From Pontibacterium sp049603715 (lineage in GTDB: Bacteria; Pseudomonadota; Gammaproteobacteria; Pseudomonadales; Balneatricaceae), in contig JBMYSW010000010.1 in NCBI GenBank assembly GCA_049603715.1, forward strand, positions 57,477-121,476: 64,000 nt of DNA, in the 5' to 3' direction. The position numbers were made by a program, and so were the translations under genes. Positions 25,034 to 34,521 of this stretch are shown here, one piece after another (positions within the stretch are counted from its first letter, which is position 1; each line of letters opens with the position of its first letter). The notes below the pieces were generated by a model. The model had not been told where the DNA came from. It was given only the letters and a program-made list of their open reading frames with translations, and searched no databases.

Positions 25034-26650
25034 GTGAAACACTTCCTTGCACTTGTTGCTTGCTTGCTGATGTTTGGGCTGATGCCGTCAACAAGCCAAG
25101 CCGCCTCACCCGACTCAGCTTCGACCGAAGCCTTGCTTTTGGAGTTAACCAAAGCAAAGCTCAGCAAAGTTAAGCCGATACTTGAACAGCTGGAACAGTC
25201 TGGCGCAGAAGCGATGTTACCCATCTTTTCTGTGATGTTAGAAGGGCAGCTGTATTACGAAAAAGCCAACCGCAGTAACTTGCTGCAAGTCCAAAAAATT
25301 GATGGTGAAACCGTTCATACATCAATGTCCACGGGCGAGCAGGTTGAAACCCTTTCTAAGTCTAAGATTAAAAAAATACGTGTTAATAATCAGTTACGTA
25401 TCTTTTTAAGGGGCGCTATTGCCCGAATTCAGATTTCTGCGGCTGACCCCATCGAGCGTGAGTCAGCCATTATGTCGTTAATTGGCAAGCTTGATAAAAC
25501 CACGGTTGAAGCCATTCGTGCACGCCAAGCCACTGAAACCGACGAGAATGTACTCGCGGCTATGGCGTTGGCCAGTGCCATGTTTGATGTAACGGCACTC
25601 AAAGACACAGACGAGCGCCTGGCAGCGGTAGCCATTCTGGATGGCCGCTTAGAAAGTGATGTGCGAAACAAGCTTCAAGCCCTTGCCGACGGTGACAAAG
25701 ACCCTGTGATCGCCGCGGCTGCGCAAGATGCTCTTGACGGTATCCAAAGCAAGATTGAATGGTATGGCTTTGTTGACCAGCTCTTCTTTGGTTTAAGCCT
25801 TGGCTCAGTATTACTTTTGGCCGCGATTGGACTTGCCATTACCTTTGGTGTGATGGGCGTGATTAATATGGCCCACGGCGAGATGATTATGCTGGGTGCC
25901 TACACCACCTATGTGGTGCAGCTATTAATGCCTAACTCTATTGACCTTTCTATTTGGGTGGCAATTCCGGCGGCTTTTGTAGTGTCGGGTTTGTTTGGTA
26001 TTGCTATTGAGCGGGGCGTTATCCGCTTCTTACACGGTCGACCGCTAGAAACACTTTTGGCGACCTTTGGTATCAGCTTGATTTTACAACAGCTGGTGCG
26101 CACCGTTTTCTCTCCACTGAACCGTCAGGTGGATACACCAACGTGGATGAGTGGCTCTTGGGAAATTAACCCTGTGCTGTCTCTCACCTTAAACCGCTTA
26201 TACATTCTAGCGTTTGCGCTGATTGTGTTCTTTGCCCTAATGCTAGTGCTTAAAAAAACCAACTTAGGTTTGAATGTCCGTGCGGTATCGCAAAACCGCG
26301 CCATGGCCAAGGCTATGGGTATTCGTACCGACCGAGTGGATGCGCTTACCTTTGGTTTGGGGTCGGGCATCGCCGGTATCGCAGGTGTGGCATTGAGCCA
26401 GCTTACTAACGTGGGGCCAAACCTAGGCCAAGCCTACATTATCGACTCTTTTATGGTCGTAGTGTTTGGTGGGGTAGGTAACTTGCTGGGTACCCTTGTT
26501 GCCGCTTTCTCGTTGGGTGTGGCGAACAAGTTCCTCGAGCCGGTGACTGGTTCGGTCTTAGCCAGCATTTTGATTCTTGTATTTATTATCCTGTTTATTC
26601 AAAAACGACCTAAAGGGTTGTTCCCGCAGAAGGGGAGGGCTGCAGAATGA
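25034..26650 (+). CDS. urtB: Urea ABC transporter permease UrtB
   Basis: The 538-residue protein is one of two permeases of the urea importer. It starts at GTG with a signal peptide (LALVACLLMFGLMPSTSQA) and has a periplasmic helical N-terminal domain of about 210 residues (DSASTEALLLELTKAKLSKV to AAAQDALDGIQSKIEWYGFV), as in other proteobacterial UrtB. The LivH-like permease follows with about 8 helices (IGLAITFGVMGVINMAHGEM, LETLLATFGISLILQQLVRT, VVVFGGVGNLLGTLVAAFSL). It overlaps urtC by four bases. The N-terminal domain is absent from amino acid LivH proteins. Confidence 0.96.
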   Translation: MKHFLALVACLLMFGLMPSTSQAASPDSASTEALLLELTKAKLSKVKPILEQLEQSGAEAMLPIFSVMLEGQLYYEKANRSNLLQVQKIDGETVHTSMSTGEQVETLSKSKIKKIRVNNQLRIFLRGAIARIQISAADPIERESAIMSLIGKLDKTTVEAIRARQATETDENVLAAMALASAMFDVTALKDTDERLAAVAILDGRLESDVRNKLQALADGDKDPVIAAAAQDALDGIQSKIEWYGFVDQLFFGLSLGSVLLLAAIGLAITFGVMGVINMAHGEMIMLGAYTTYVVQLLMPNSIDLSIWVAIPAAFVVSGLFGIAIERGVIRFLHGRPLETLLATFGISLILQQLVRTVFSPLNRQVDTPTWMSGSWEINPVLSLTLNRLYILAFALIVFFALMLVLKKTNLGLNVRAVSQNRAMAKAMGIRTDRVDALTFGLGSGIAGIAGVALSQLTNVGPNLGQAYIIDSFMVVVFGGVGNLLGTLVAAFSLGVANKFLEPVTGSVLASILILVFIILFIQKRPKGLFPQKGRAAE

Positions 26651-27783
26651 GCCTAGTATCTCAGCTATTTTCGAGCAGCCATCGCCCGGGCGGGCGTGTT
26701 GCACCCTTTGTGATTTTGTTGGTGATTGTGACAGCGTACGCTTCGTTTTGTAACTTGGCGTTGTCGCCAGACTCACCGCTCTACGTTTCTACTTACACCA
26801 TTACCTTGCTGGGTAAATACCTGTGTTATGCCATGTTGGCGCTCGCCGTTGATGTTATTTGGGGCTACTGCGGCATATTGAGCTTGGGCCATGGTGCGTT
26901 TTTCGCATTGGGTGGTTATGCCATGGGCATGTACCTTATGCGCCAAATTGGCGACCGTGGTGTGTACGGCGACCCTATCCTTCCTGACTTTATGGTGTTC
27001 TTAAACTGGAAGGAGTTACCGTGGTTTTGGTATGGCTTTGATCAATTCTGGTTTGCCATGCTAATGGCGCTGCTTGTGCCGGGTATCTTGGCCTTTGTGT
27101 TTGGCTGGTTGGCATTCCGCTCCCGTGTAACCGGTGTTTACTTGTCGATTATGACGCAAGCACTTACCTATGCCTTGTTGCTGGCTTTCTTCCGCAACGA
27201 AATGGGCTTTGGGGGTAACAACGGTCTAACCGACTTTAAAGACATTTTAGGCTTCGACCTTCAGTCTGATGCCACGCGTATTGGCTTGTTTATCACTACG
27301 GCGGTGGTGCTATCACTGGTGTTATTACTCAGCAGCTGGCTCATGCGCTCTAAGTTTGGTCGCATTGTTGTTGCTGTGCGAGACGGCGAACCACGCGCCC
27401 GTTTCTTGGGTTACCGAACCGACCATTACAAGGTGTACTTGTTCGTATTCTCAGCGCTAATCGCGGCGATTGCTGGTGCTTTGTATGTGCCGCAAGTGGG
27501 CATTATTAACCCAGGTGAATTTTCGCCACTTAACTCAATTGAGATTGTGATTTGGGTCGCAGTGGGTGGTCGCGGTACCTTAATTGGCGCGGTTATTGGG
27601 GCGCTGCTAGTTAACTATGCCAAAACTCGTTTTACTGCGATTTTACCTGACGGTTGGTTGTTCGCCCTGGGTGCCATGTTTGTGTTGGTTACCTTGTTCT
27701 TGCCAAAGGGCTTGATGGGACTATTTGACCAAATTAAAAACAAGCTCTTTAAAGGTAACCGTGCGGAAGGAGGTGCTCAATGA
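26647..27783 (+). CDS. urtC: Urea ABC transporter permease UrtC
   Basis: The 378-residue LivM-like permease pairs with UrtB. It has about 10 helices and typical landmarks: VDVIWGYCGILSLGHGAFFA, LAFRSRVTGVYLSIMTQALT, ALYVPQVGIINPGEFSPLNS, EIVIWVAVGGRGTLIGAVIG. The start ATG overlaps the urtB stop (ATGA) and its own end overlaps urtD by four bases, which shows tight translational coupling. No unusual feature is seen. Confidence 0.97.
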   Translation: MSLVSQLFSSSHRPGGRVAPFVILLVIVTAYASFCNLALSPDSPLYVSTYTITLLGKYLCYAMLALAVDVIWGYCGILSLGHGAFFALGGYAMGMYLMRQIGDRGVYGDPILPDFMVFLNWKELPWFWYGFDQFWFAMLMALLVPGILAFVFGWLAFRSRVTGVYLSIMTQALTYALLLAFFRNEMGFGGNNGLTDFKDILGFDLQSDATRIGLFITTAVVLSLVLLLSSWLMRSKFGRIVVAVRDGEPRARFLGYRTDHYKVYLFVFSALIAAIAGALYVPQVGIINPGEFSPLNSIEIVIWVAVGGRGTLIGAVIGALLVNYAKTRFTAILPDGWLFALGAMFVLVTLFLPKGLMGLFDQIKNKLFKGNRAEGGAQ

Positions 27784-28613
27784 AGTCGTTAGATAACGTT
27801 CGCGACTTTATGCGTCGCGACCAAGTGTGGCCGTTTTTGAATGAAAACACGGCACATGTGGATGTTTCTCACCAAGTGCTGCTTTACGTTGAGGGTCTTA
27901 ACCTTAGCTTTGACGGCTTTAAAGCCCTTAACGACCTTAACCTTTACATTAATGACGGCGAATTGCGTTGCTTAATTGGTGCTAACGGTGCGGGTAAAAC
28001 CACGCTGATGGACGTGATTACCGGCAAAACGACGGCGGACTCGGGCACGGTTTATTTTGGCCAAAACATCAACTTGCTAAACCATAGCGAAGCTGAAATT
28101 GCTGAGCTGGGTATTGGCCGCAAGTTTCAAAAACCAACGGTGTTTGAGGCTCATTCAGTCTTCGACAACATCGAGCTATCGCTTAAGGCAAACAAGAGTG
28201 TGGTGCACTCTATCTTCACTCGTTTATCGCCTACCGAGATTGATCGTATTGATCATGTGCTCGAAATTATCGGCTTAAAAGAGCAGCGCTTTTTACAAGC
28301 AGGCTCGCTTTCTCATGGCCAAAAGCAATGGCTGGAGATTGGTATGTTGTTGGCTTCAGACCCGCGTTTATTGCTGGTGGACGAGCCCGTAGCCGGCATG
28401 ACGGCCCAAGAAACAGAGCGTACCGCTGAGCTGCTAACGTCTTTGGCAGGTGAGCGAACCGTGGTCGTGGTTGAGCACGATATGGAATTTGTTCGTAGCA
28501 TTGCTCGCACGGTGACAGTGTTACACCAAGGCTCGGTACTGGCCGAAGGCACCATGGACGAAGTTCAAAACGACCCAGACGTGATCGAAGTGTATTTGGG
28601 AGAAGACCATTGA
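27780..28613 (+). CDS. urtD: Urea ABC transporter ATPase UrtD
   Basis: The 277-residue LivG-like ATPase powers urea uptake. Walker A is GANGAGKTT, the signature is LSHGQKQWLEIG, Walker B is LLLVDEP and the switch His lies in VVVEHDMEFV. The first 35 residues before VEGLNLSFDGFKAL are a polar extension, as in other UrtD proteins. It overlaps urtC and urtE by four bases each. Confidence 0.96.
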   Translation: MKSLDNVRDFMRRDQVWPFLNENTAHVDVSHQVLLYVEGLNLSFDGFKALNDLNLYINDGELRCLIGANGAGKTTLMDVITGKTTADSGTVYFGQNINLLNHSEAEIAELGIGRKFQKPTVFEAHSVFDNIELSLKANKSVVHSIFTRLSPTEIDRIDHVLEIIGLKEQRFLQAGSLSHGQKQWLEIGMLLASDPRLLLVDEPVAGMTAQETERTAELLTSLAGERTVVVVEHDMEFVRSIARTVTVLHQGSVLAEGTMDEVQNDPDVIEVYLGEDH

Positions 28614-29305
28614 TTAGCATTAAAAACGTTAACCAGCTTTACGGTGGCACCCAAATCCTTTGGGACTTAAATCTAGAAATTAAAGAAGGCTCGATTACCT
28701 GCATTATGGGCCGAAACGGCGTGGGTAAAACCACCTTGCTCAAGTGCCTGATGGGGCTTTTGCCGGTTAAAGACGGCGAAATTTTGTATCAGGGTGAGCC
28801 AATTCAAGGAAAAATGGCCGAGTATCGCGCGCCTGCAGGTATTGGTTATGTACCGCAAGGTCGTGACATTTTTCCGATGCTCACCGTAGAGGAAAATCTA
28901 CGTATTGGCTTGCCGGTTCGAAAGGATAAAAGCAAAGAAATCCCAGAAAAAATCTTTGAGCTTTTTCCGGTGTTAAAAGAGATGCTTCATCGCCGTGGCG
29001 GTGATCTGTCGGGTGGTCAGCAACAGCAGCTAGCCATTGGCCGAGCACTGGTCATTGAGCCTAAGGTTTTGATTTTAGACGAGCCCAATGAAGGTATTCA
29101 GCCCAACATCGTTAAACAAATTGGCGATGTTATTTTAAAGCTAAATGAAGAAGAGGGGTTGACGGTGATCCTTGTGGAGCAGAAACTGGGGTTTGCTCGT
29201 CGTGTTGGCAAGGAATTTAAACTCATGGAAAAAGGCCATGTTGTTGCCAGCGACCAGATGGAAAACCTCTCAGAAGAACTGATCCGTCAGTACTTGGCGG
29301 TATAG
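28610..29305 (+). CDS. urtE: Urea ABC transporter ATPase UrtE
   Basis: The 231-residue LivF-like ATPase has Walker A (GRNGVGKTT), signature (LSGGQQQQLAIG) and Walker B (LILDEPNEGI). I take the TTG at 28610, which overlaps the urtD stop as TTGA and is preceded by GGGAG eight bases upstream; it fits the family N-terminus (MISIKNVNQLYGGTQILWDL). No ATG lies near. It is followed by ureD only 11 bases later, linking transport and urease in one transcript. Confidence 0.95.
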   Translation: MISIKNVNQLYGGTQILWDLNLEIKEGSITCIMGRNGVGKTTLLKCLMGLLPVKDGEILYQGEPIQGKMAEYRAPAGIGYVPQGRDIFPMLTVEENLRIGLPVRKDKSKEIPEKIFELFPVLKEMLHRRGGDLSGGQQQQLAIGRALVIEPKVLILDEPNEGIQPNIVKQIGDVILKLNEEEGLTVILVEQKLGFARRVGKEFKLMEKGHVVASDQMENLSEELIRQYLAV

Positions 29306-29316
29306 GAAGGAACTCG

Positions 29317-30210
29317 GTGTTATTAGAGAAACCGTCGGCCGCTGCGCCGGCGACCGAAGCTTCGCGCTGGCAAGCCTTTATCTCGCTTGATGTGGCAATG
29401 ACGCCACGGGGCAGTGTGCTCAAGCGTGCGCGTCACCAAGGCCCTTTGTATATTCAAAAGGCGTTTTACCCCGAAGGTAAAAGCCACCCGCACTTGTATA
29501 TTTTACATCCGCCGGGCGGCATGGTGTCGGGCGATCATTTAAGTATTCAAGTGAATGTCGACCAAAATGCAGGCTGTTTGGTCACTACACCAGGCGCGGG
29601 CCGTGTTTATCGCGCCCGCCCCGACCGTCTGACCCAGTATCAAACCGTTGAGCTAAACGTTGAACAAGATGGCTTAATGGAGTGGATGCCCCTCGAAAAC
29701 ATCGTGTTTAACGATGCCCATGCCAACCTCAAAACAGAAATAAAACTAGCAGACGGCGCCCAAGTAATTGCATGGGATGTTACCTGTCTAGGTCTGCCTG
29801 CTCGCAAAGAGCCTTTTACCAATGGCAGCCTGTCTCAAGGCTTTAATATTTATCAGCAAGGCCGCTTGGTACTGCGCGAGGTATTGCGAGTTAATGACAA
29901 AAACCGTCAGATCATGGCCTCCAAAGCGGGGCTAGACCATCAAGATGTGAATGGCTTGATGGTCGCTGGCCCTTGGCCTGAAGGCGTACCCGAAGAGGTG
30001 ATGCCGGCGCTGCAAGCCTGTTGCGATGACTGGCAACAAAAAGAAGGTAACTTGGCTGCAGGTGCCAGTGATGTGGATGGTTTTTTAACGATTCGTTGTG
30101 TGGGCGTTTGTTCTGAGCGGGCGCGCTTTTTATTTACTGATTGCTGGCAGATATTGCGGCCAGCACTTACCGGCAAGCCGGCGTGTAAGCCTCGTATTTG
30201 GGCAACCTAA
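29317..30210 (+). CDS. ureD: Urease accessory protein UreD
   Basis: The 297-residue UreD (UreH) forms the scaffold with UreF and UreG on apo-urease for nickel insertion. GTG at 29317 is preceded by AGGAAGGAA. Family marks are GPLYIQKAFYPEGKSHPHLY, HPPGGMVSGDHLSIQVNV and TTPGAGRVYRARPDRLTQYQ. The C-terminal part (CVGVCSERARFLFTDCWQIL) ends as usual. It is the first gene of ureDABCEFG. The UreD-first order is common in marine proteobacteria. Confidence 0.95.
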   Translation: MLLEKPSAAAPATEASRWQAFISLDVAMTPRGSVLKRARHQGPLYIQKAFYPEGKSHPHLYILHPPGGMVSGDHLSIQVNVDQNAGCLVTTPGAGRVYRARPDRLTQYQTVELNVEQDGLMEWMPLENIVFNDAHANLKTEIKLADGAQVIAWDVTCLGLPARKEPFTNGSLSQGFNIYQQGRLVLREVLRVNDKNRQIMASKAGLDHQDVNGLMVAGPWPEGVPEEVMPALQACCDDWQQKEGNLAAGASDVDGFLTIRCVGVCSERARFLFTDCWQILRPALTGKPACKPRIWAT

Positions 30211-30243
30211 CGGCATAACAAAAGACACAGAATAGGTTACGTA

Positions 30244-30546
30244 ATGGAACTGTTACCCAGAGAAAAAGACAAACTATTGGTTTTTACTGCTGCGCTTTTG
30301 GCTGAACGTCGCCTAAATCGTGGTTTAAAGCTGAATTACCCAGAAGCCATGGCGTACATCACCATGGAGATTATTGAAGGGGCGCGCGATGGTAAAACCG
30401 TCGCTGAGCTAATGAGCTACGGTAAAGAGCTATTAACGGCCGAGCAGGTAATGGATGGCGTACCGGAGCTTATTCACGAAGTACAAGTCGAAGCCACCTT
30501 TCCTGACGGCACAAAGCTTGTCACTGTTCACAACCCAATCAGCTAA
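30244..30546 (+). CDS. ureA: Urease gamma subunit
   Basis: The 100-residue subunit has the full family length and signature: MELLPREKDKLLVFTAALLA, RRLNRGLKLNYPEAMAYITM, EIIEGARDGKTVAELMSYGK. It assembles with UreB and UreC into the urease trimer of trimers, which hydrolyses urea to ammonia and carbamate. It lies 33 bases after ureD. Confidence 0.98.
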   Translation: MELLPREKDKLLVFTAALLAERRLNRGLKLNYPEAMAYITMEIIEGARDGKTVAELMSYGKELLTAEQVMDGVPELIHEVQVEATFPDGTKLVTVHNPIS

Positions 30547-30573
30547 GCCGCTAGGCACACACAAGGAGGCAGT

Positions 30574-30894
30574 ATGATTCCTGGAGAAATCCAAGTTGCC
30601 GAAGGCAGCATTCAGCTTAACGAAGGGCGCAAAACCGTGACGCTACGGGTTGAAAACAGTGGCGATCGTCCTGTTCAGGTGGGCTCTCATTATCACTTTT
30701 TTGAAGTGAACCCCGCGCTTATTTTTGACCGTGAGTTAACGAAAGGTTACCGCCTGAATATCGCTTCGGGCACGGCTGTACGTTTTGAGCCTGGCCAAGG
30801 CCGCGAGGTAGAGCTGGTTGAATATGCGGGCACCAAAACCATTTATGGTTTCCGTGGTGAAGTGATGGGCTCGTTAGAAGAGGAGGCGAACTAA
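30574..30894 (+). CDS. ureB: Urease beta subunit
   Basis: The 106-residue protein begins MIPGEIQVAEGSIQLNEGRK and includes NSGDRPVQVGSHYHFFEVNP and FEPGQGREVELVEYAGTKTI, all diagnostic for UreB. A strong ribosome site (AAGGAGG) precedes it. Its stop overlaps the ureC start by one base. Confidence 0.98.
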   Translation: MIPGEIQVAEGSIQLNEGRKTVTLRVENSGDRPVQVGSHYHFFEVNPALIFDRELTKGYRLNIASGTAVRFEPGQGREVELVEYAGTKTIYGFRGEVMGSLEEEAN

Positions 30895-32600
30895 TGGCTG
30901 AGATGGATCGCGAAAGTTATGCTCAAATGTTCGGCCCAACCACCGGCGACCGTGTTCGTTTAGGTGATACCGAGCTTTGGATTCAAGTCGAGAAAGATTT
31001 TACCACCTACGGCGATGAGGTGAAGTTTGGTGGCGGTAAGGTGATTCGTGATGGCATGGGCCAAAGCCAATGCACCAACGATATTGCCGTTGACCTAGTC
31101 ATCACCAATGCCTTGATTTTGGATCACTGGGGTATTGTAAAAGCCGACGTCGGTATTAAAGAAGGGCGTGTAGCCGCTATTGGTAAGGCGGGTAACCCAG
31201 ACGTTCAAGATAACGTTGATATTGTGATTGGCCCAGGTACTGAAGTAATTGCGGGCGAAGGCTCTATTTTAACCGCAGGCGGTATTGATGCGCACATTCA
31301 CTTTATTTGCCCGCAGCAAATTGAAGAAGCTTTAATGTCGGGTGTGACCACCATGATTGGTGGCGGCACCGGCCCAGCAACCGGAACGAATGCAACCACC
31401 TGTACACCTGGCCCTTGGTATATGGGCAAGATGTTGCAGGCAACAGACGACATGCCAATGAACCTAGGCTTTTTAGGTAAAGGTAATGCAAGTTTGCCCG
31501 GCTCACTTGAGGAACAACTAGAAGCGGGTGCATGTGGTCTTAAACTGCACGAAGACTGGGGTACTACCCCTGCATCGATTGATACCTGTTTGAGCGTCGC
31601 CGAAAAGTACGATGTGCAGGTGGCGATTCACACAGATACGCTAAACGAGTCTGGTTTTGTTGATGACACCATTGGTGCCTTTAAAGACCGTGTTATTCAC
31701 ACTTACCACACTGAAGGTGCAGGCGGTGGTCACGCGCCGGATATTATCCGTGCTTGTGGTTACCCGAATGTATTGCCGTCTTCTACTAACCCAACGCGCC
31801 CTTACACGGTTAACACCGTAGACGAGCACTTGGACATGTTGATGGTGTGCCACCACCTTGATAGCAGTATTCCAGAAGACGTGGCCTTTGCTGACTCGCG
31901 TATTCGTAAAGAAACCATTGCCGCGGAAGATATTTTTCACGACCGTGGTGCTTTCAGCATGATTTCTTCTGACTCGCAGGCCATGGGCCGTGTGGGCGAG
32001 GTGGTCACCCGTACTTGGCAAACCGCACACAAAATGAAAACCCAATTTGGTTTGCTAAAAGAAGATGAAAGTGTGGGCGCCGACAACCTTCGCGCAAAAC
32101 GCTACATCGCTAAGTACACCATTAACCCAGCCATTACCCATGGTATTTCTCATGAAGTGGGCTCTATTGAGGTGGGTAAATTGGCGGACTTGGTACTGTG
32201 GAAGCCTGCCTTCTTTGCAGTGAAACCTTCCATGATTATTAAAGGTGGCATGATTGCCGCTGCGCCGATGGGCGACCCTAACGCTTCGATTCCAACACCG
32301 CAGCCAGTGCATTACCGCCCAATGTTTGGTGCCCACGGTTTAGCGGCGTCGCAAACGTCTGTGACCTTTGTATCGCAAGCGGCGCTGGATAAAGACATCG
32401 GCCAAGAGCTTGGCCTAAAGCGTAAGCTGGTGGCGTGTAAAAACACCCGTAATATTCGCAAGTCAGATATGGTGCTCAACGATTGGCAGCCCACCATTAG
32501 TGTTGACCCACAAACCTATGAAGTACGTGCCGACGGCGAGTTACTGACGTGTGAACCCGCCACTGAATTACCATTGGCACAATTGTACTGCTTGTTCTGA
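30894..32600 (+). CDS. ureC: Urease alpha subunit, catalytic
   Basis: The 568-residue catalytic subunit carries the di-nickel centre. The ligands are in place at the standard numbering: H134 and H136 (DAHIHF), carbamylated K217 and H219 (GLKLHEDWG), and D360 (SSDSQAMGR). The flap Cys319 and His320 are in MVCHHLD. All active-site residues I could check are present, so the enzyme should be active once nickel is loaded. The codon for K217 starts at 31542. Confidence 0.99.
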   Translation: MAEMDRESYAQMFGPTTGDRVRLGDTELWIQVEKDFTTYGDEVKFGGGKVIRDGMGQSQCTNDIAVDLVITNALILDHWGIVKADVGIKEGRVAAIGKAGNPDVQDNVDIVIGPGTEVIAGEGSILTAGGIDAHIHFICPQQIEEALMSGVTTMIGGGTGPATGTNATTCTPGPWYMGKMLQATDDMPMNLGFLGKGNASLPGSLEEQLEAGACGLKLHEDWGTTPASIDTCLSVAEKYDVQVAIHTDTLNESGFVDDTIGAFKDRVIHTYHTEGAGGGHAPDIIRACGYPNVLPSSTNPTRPYTVNTVDEHLDMLMVCHHLDSSIPEDVAFADSRIRKETIAAEDIFHDRGAFSMISSDSQAMGRVGEVVTRTWQTAHKMKTQFGLLKEDESVGADNLRAKRYIAKYTINPAITHGISHEVGSIEVGKLADLVLWKPAFFAVKPSMIIKGGMIAAAPMGDPNASIPTPQPVHYRPMFGAHGLAASQTSVTFVSQAALDKDIGQELGLKRKLVACKNTRNIRKSDMVLNDWQPTISVDPQTYEVRADGELLTCEPATELPLAQLYCLF

Positions 32601-32607
32601 GGTTTTA

Positions 32608-33108
32608 ATGATAGATATTTACGAACGCCTAGGCACTCATTGTCACGAAAGCTGCTACGACGTTGTTGAGCTTGACCACTTGCAGCGTGACCGTGGTCGC
32701 TTGCGTTTATTTGGTAAAAACACCGGCGAAGAAGTGCGCGTATTCTTAGAGCGTGGTAAGCCTCTGCTGGTGGGTGAATGGCTTAAGTCGGAGTGTGGCA
32801 AATACGTGCAAGTGGTTGGTGCGACAGAGTCTGTGGCTGAGGCCAGCTGTGAAGACTGGTTTACCTTTGCTCGTGCGTGTTACCACTTGGGTAACCGCCA
32901 TGTGCGTTTGCAAGTGTTGGAGCGCAAGCTTCTGATTAAGCCCGACCATGTGCTTGAAGATATGCTCGTGCAGCTGGGTTTAACCGTTACTCACGCTCAG
33001 GCGGTGTTTGTGCCTGAGCCGGGTGCCTACAGCGGTGGCGGTCATCACCACCATCACCACGATGACGATCATGACCACGACCATCACGGGCACAGCCATG
33101 CACACTGA
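32608..33108 (+). CDS. ureE: Urease nickel metallochaperone UreE
   Basis: The 166-residue protein delivers nickel to UreG/urease. ATG at 32608 follows GAGG well placed, and the protein starts MIDIYERLGTHCHESCYDVV. The core nickel-binding domain includes FTFARACYHLGNRHVRLQVL with the conserved His of GNRH. The last 21 residues are almost all His and Asp (from a run of six His), a nickel-storage tail. A longer frame from GTG at 32551 lies inside ureC and is rejected. It overlaps ureF by 11 bases. Confidence 0.95.
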   Translation: MIDIYERLGTHCHESCYDVVELDHLQRDRGRLRLFGKNTGEEVRVFLERGKPLLVGEWLKSECGKYVQVVGATESVAEASCEDWFTFARACYHLGNRHVRLQVLERKLLIKPDHVLEDMLVQLGLTVTHAQAVFVPEPGAYSGGGHHHHHHDDDHDHDHHGHSHAH

Positions 33109-33766
33109 TACGCAGCTGTTTCGGCTGTTACAGCTAAGTAGTGTCAGCTTGCCGGTAGGGGGCTTTGCCTTCTCGCAAGGGATGGAATACGCCATTGATG
33201 CTGGTTGGGTAAAAAACTACGCGCAAACGAAGGCATGGCTCGAAGACCAACTAGAGCATTCGGTGGCGTGGGTGGATTTACCCTTGTTGCGTTTAGCTAA
33301 AGACGCAGCCGAGCATCATGACCTTGTTGCCTTAATGGCCCTAAACGATTTGGCGTTGGCGTGTCGAGAAACCAAAGAGTTACGCTTAAACGATACGGCA
33401 ATGGGTGAGGCGCTTGCGCGTTTGCTGCGAAGCCAAGGCGTAGATGTACCTTTTGCGGTCGCTGAGCCAGTTAGCTTTGTTGTGCTCTTTGCGGTCGCTG
33501 CAGCCCACTGGAACATCAATACCCCAGACACGCTCAAGGGCTTTGTTTGGGCTTGGTTAGAAAACCAAGTCGCAGCGGCTACCAAATTGGTGCCTTTGGG
33601 ACAAACCCAAGCGCAAACACTCCTTGGCGAATTACAGCCCGCGCTATGCGAAACCATTAACGACAGCTTAGCGGTAGATCAAGACGAAGTGGGTGCAGCC
33701 TTGCCGATGCTAGCCATCGCCAGCGCTCGCCACGAGACCCAGTATTCACGACTATTTCGGTCTTAA
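33098..33766 (+). CDS. ureF: Urease accessory protein UreF
   Basis: The 222-residue UreF works with UreD and UreG as GTPase gate for nickel insertion. I use ATG at 33098 (MHTDTQLFRLLQLSSVSLPV, GGFAFSQGMEYAIDAGWV). The frame extends upstream to 33008 but there it reads the complement of the UreE His tail as Thr/Ile/Met repeats, which is an artefact. The C-terminus (MLAIASARHETQYSRLFRS) is typical. Start inside the end of ureE implies translational coupling. Confidence 0.94.
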   Translation: MHTDTQLFRLLQLSSVSLPVGGFAFSQGMEYAIDAGWVKNYAQTKAWLEDQLEHSVAWVDLPLLRLAKDAAEHHDLVALMALNDLALACRETKELRLNDTAMGEALARLLRSQGVDVPFAVAEPVSFVVLFAVAAAHWNINTPDTLKGFVWAWLENQVAAATKLVPLGQTQAQTLLGELQPALCETINDSLAVDQDEVGAALPMLAIASARHETQYSRLFRS

Positions 33767-33795
33767 ATTATTGACCTGAAATTGAGGACAAAAAA

Positions 33796-34470
33796 ATGAA
33801 AAAACAAACATTACGTGTAGGTGTCGGCGGTCCTGTCGGCTCAGGTAAAACGGCGCTATTGCGCTCTTTGTGTGCAGCCATGCGTGACCACTACGACATT
33901 GCAGTGGTAACGAACGATATTTATACCCAAGAAGACGCTAAGTTTTTGACCGAGCACGAAGCCTTGTCGCAAGACCGTATTATCGGTGTCGAGACAGGTG
34001 GTTGCCCACACACTGCAATTCGTGAAGATGCCTCTATGAACCTTGCAGCTATTGATCAGCTGTTGGCGCGCTTTGGTGAGTTGGATGTGGTTTTTGTTGA
34101 AAGTGGTGGCGATAACCTGAGTGCGACCTTTAGCCCAGAGTTATCGGACCTGACCATTTACGTGATTGACGTATCCGCGGGCGACAAAATTCCACGTAAA
34201 GGTGGCCCAGGTATTACTAAGTCAGACCTGTTAATTATTAACAAAACCGACTTAGCGCCGTTGGTGGGTGCATCACTAGAGGTGATGGATCGTGATGCGC
34301 GTAAAATGCGTGGCGATCGTCCTTTTGTGTTTTCTAACTTAAAAGAAGCAAAAGGCCTAGACGATATTATTCAGTTTATCGTTGAAGAAGGTATGCTAGA
34401 GAAACGTGACTTGGCACCTGCCCAAGCCGTGGTTAAGCACGAAGGTTACCCAGAGCAGTCTCAAGCTTAA
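33796..34470 (+). CDS. ureG: Urease accessory GTPase UreG
   Basis: The 224-residue SIMIBI-class GTPase supplies the energy for nickel delivery. The P-loop is GVGGPVGSGKTALL, the nickel-binding Cys-Pro-His is in VETGGCPHTAIRED, and the base-binding motif is INKTDLAPLVGA. Length and motifs are normal. It is followed 51 bases on by the HupE/UreJ gene. Confidence 0.98.
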   Translation: MKKQTLRVGVGGPVGSGKTALLRSLCAAMRDHYDIAVVTNDIYTQEDAKFLTEHEALSQDRIIGVETGGCPHTAIREDASMNLAAIDQLLARFGELDVVFVESGGDNLSATFSPELSDLTIYVIDVSAGDKIPRKGGPGITKSDLLIINKTDLAPLVGASLEVMDRDARKMRGDRPFVFSNLKEAKGLDDIIQFIVEEGMLEKRDLAPAQAVVKHEGYPEQSQA

Positions 34471-34521
34471 ACAGCCTTTGTAGCTTTGTTTGTTTTTAGA
34501 TAAATAAGTTAAGGATTTGAT

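Noticed and set aside
32551..32607. Longer UreE start in the frame from 32551
   Set aside because: GTG inside ureC; 19 added residues are unlike UreE, and the ATG at 32608 has a good ribosome site.
33008..33097. Longer UreF start in the frame from 33008
   Set aside because: The added residues are only the UreE His-tail DNA read in another frame; UreF proteins begin near the ATG at 33098.
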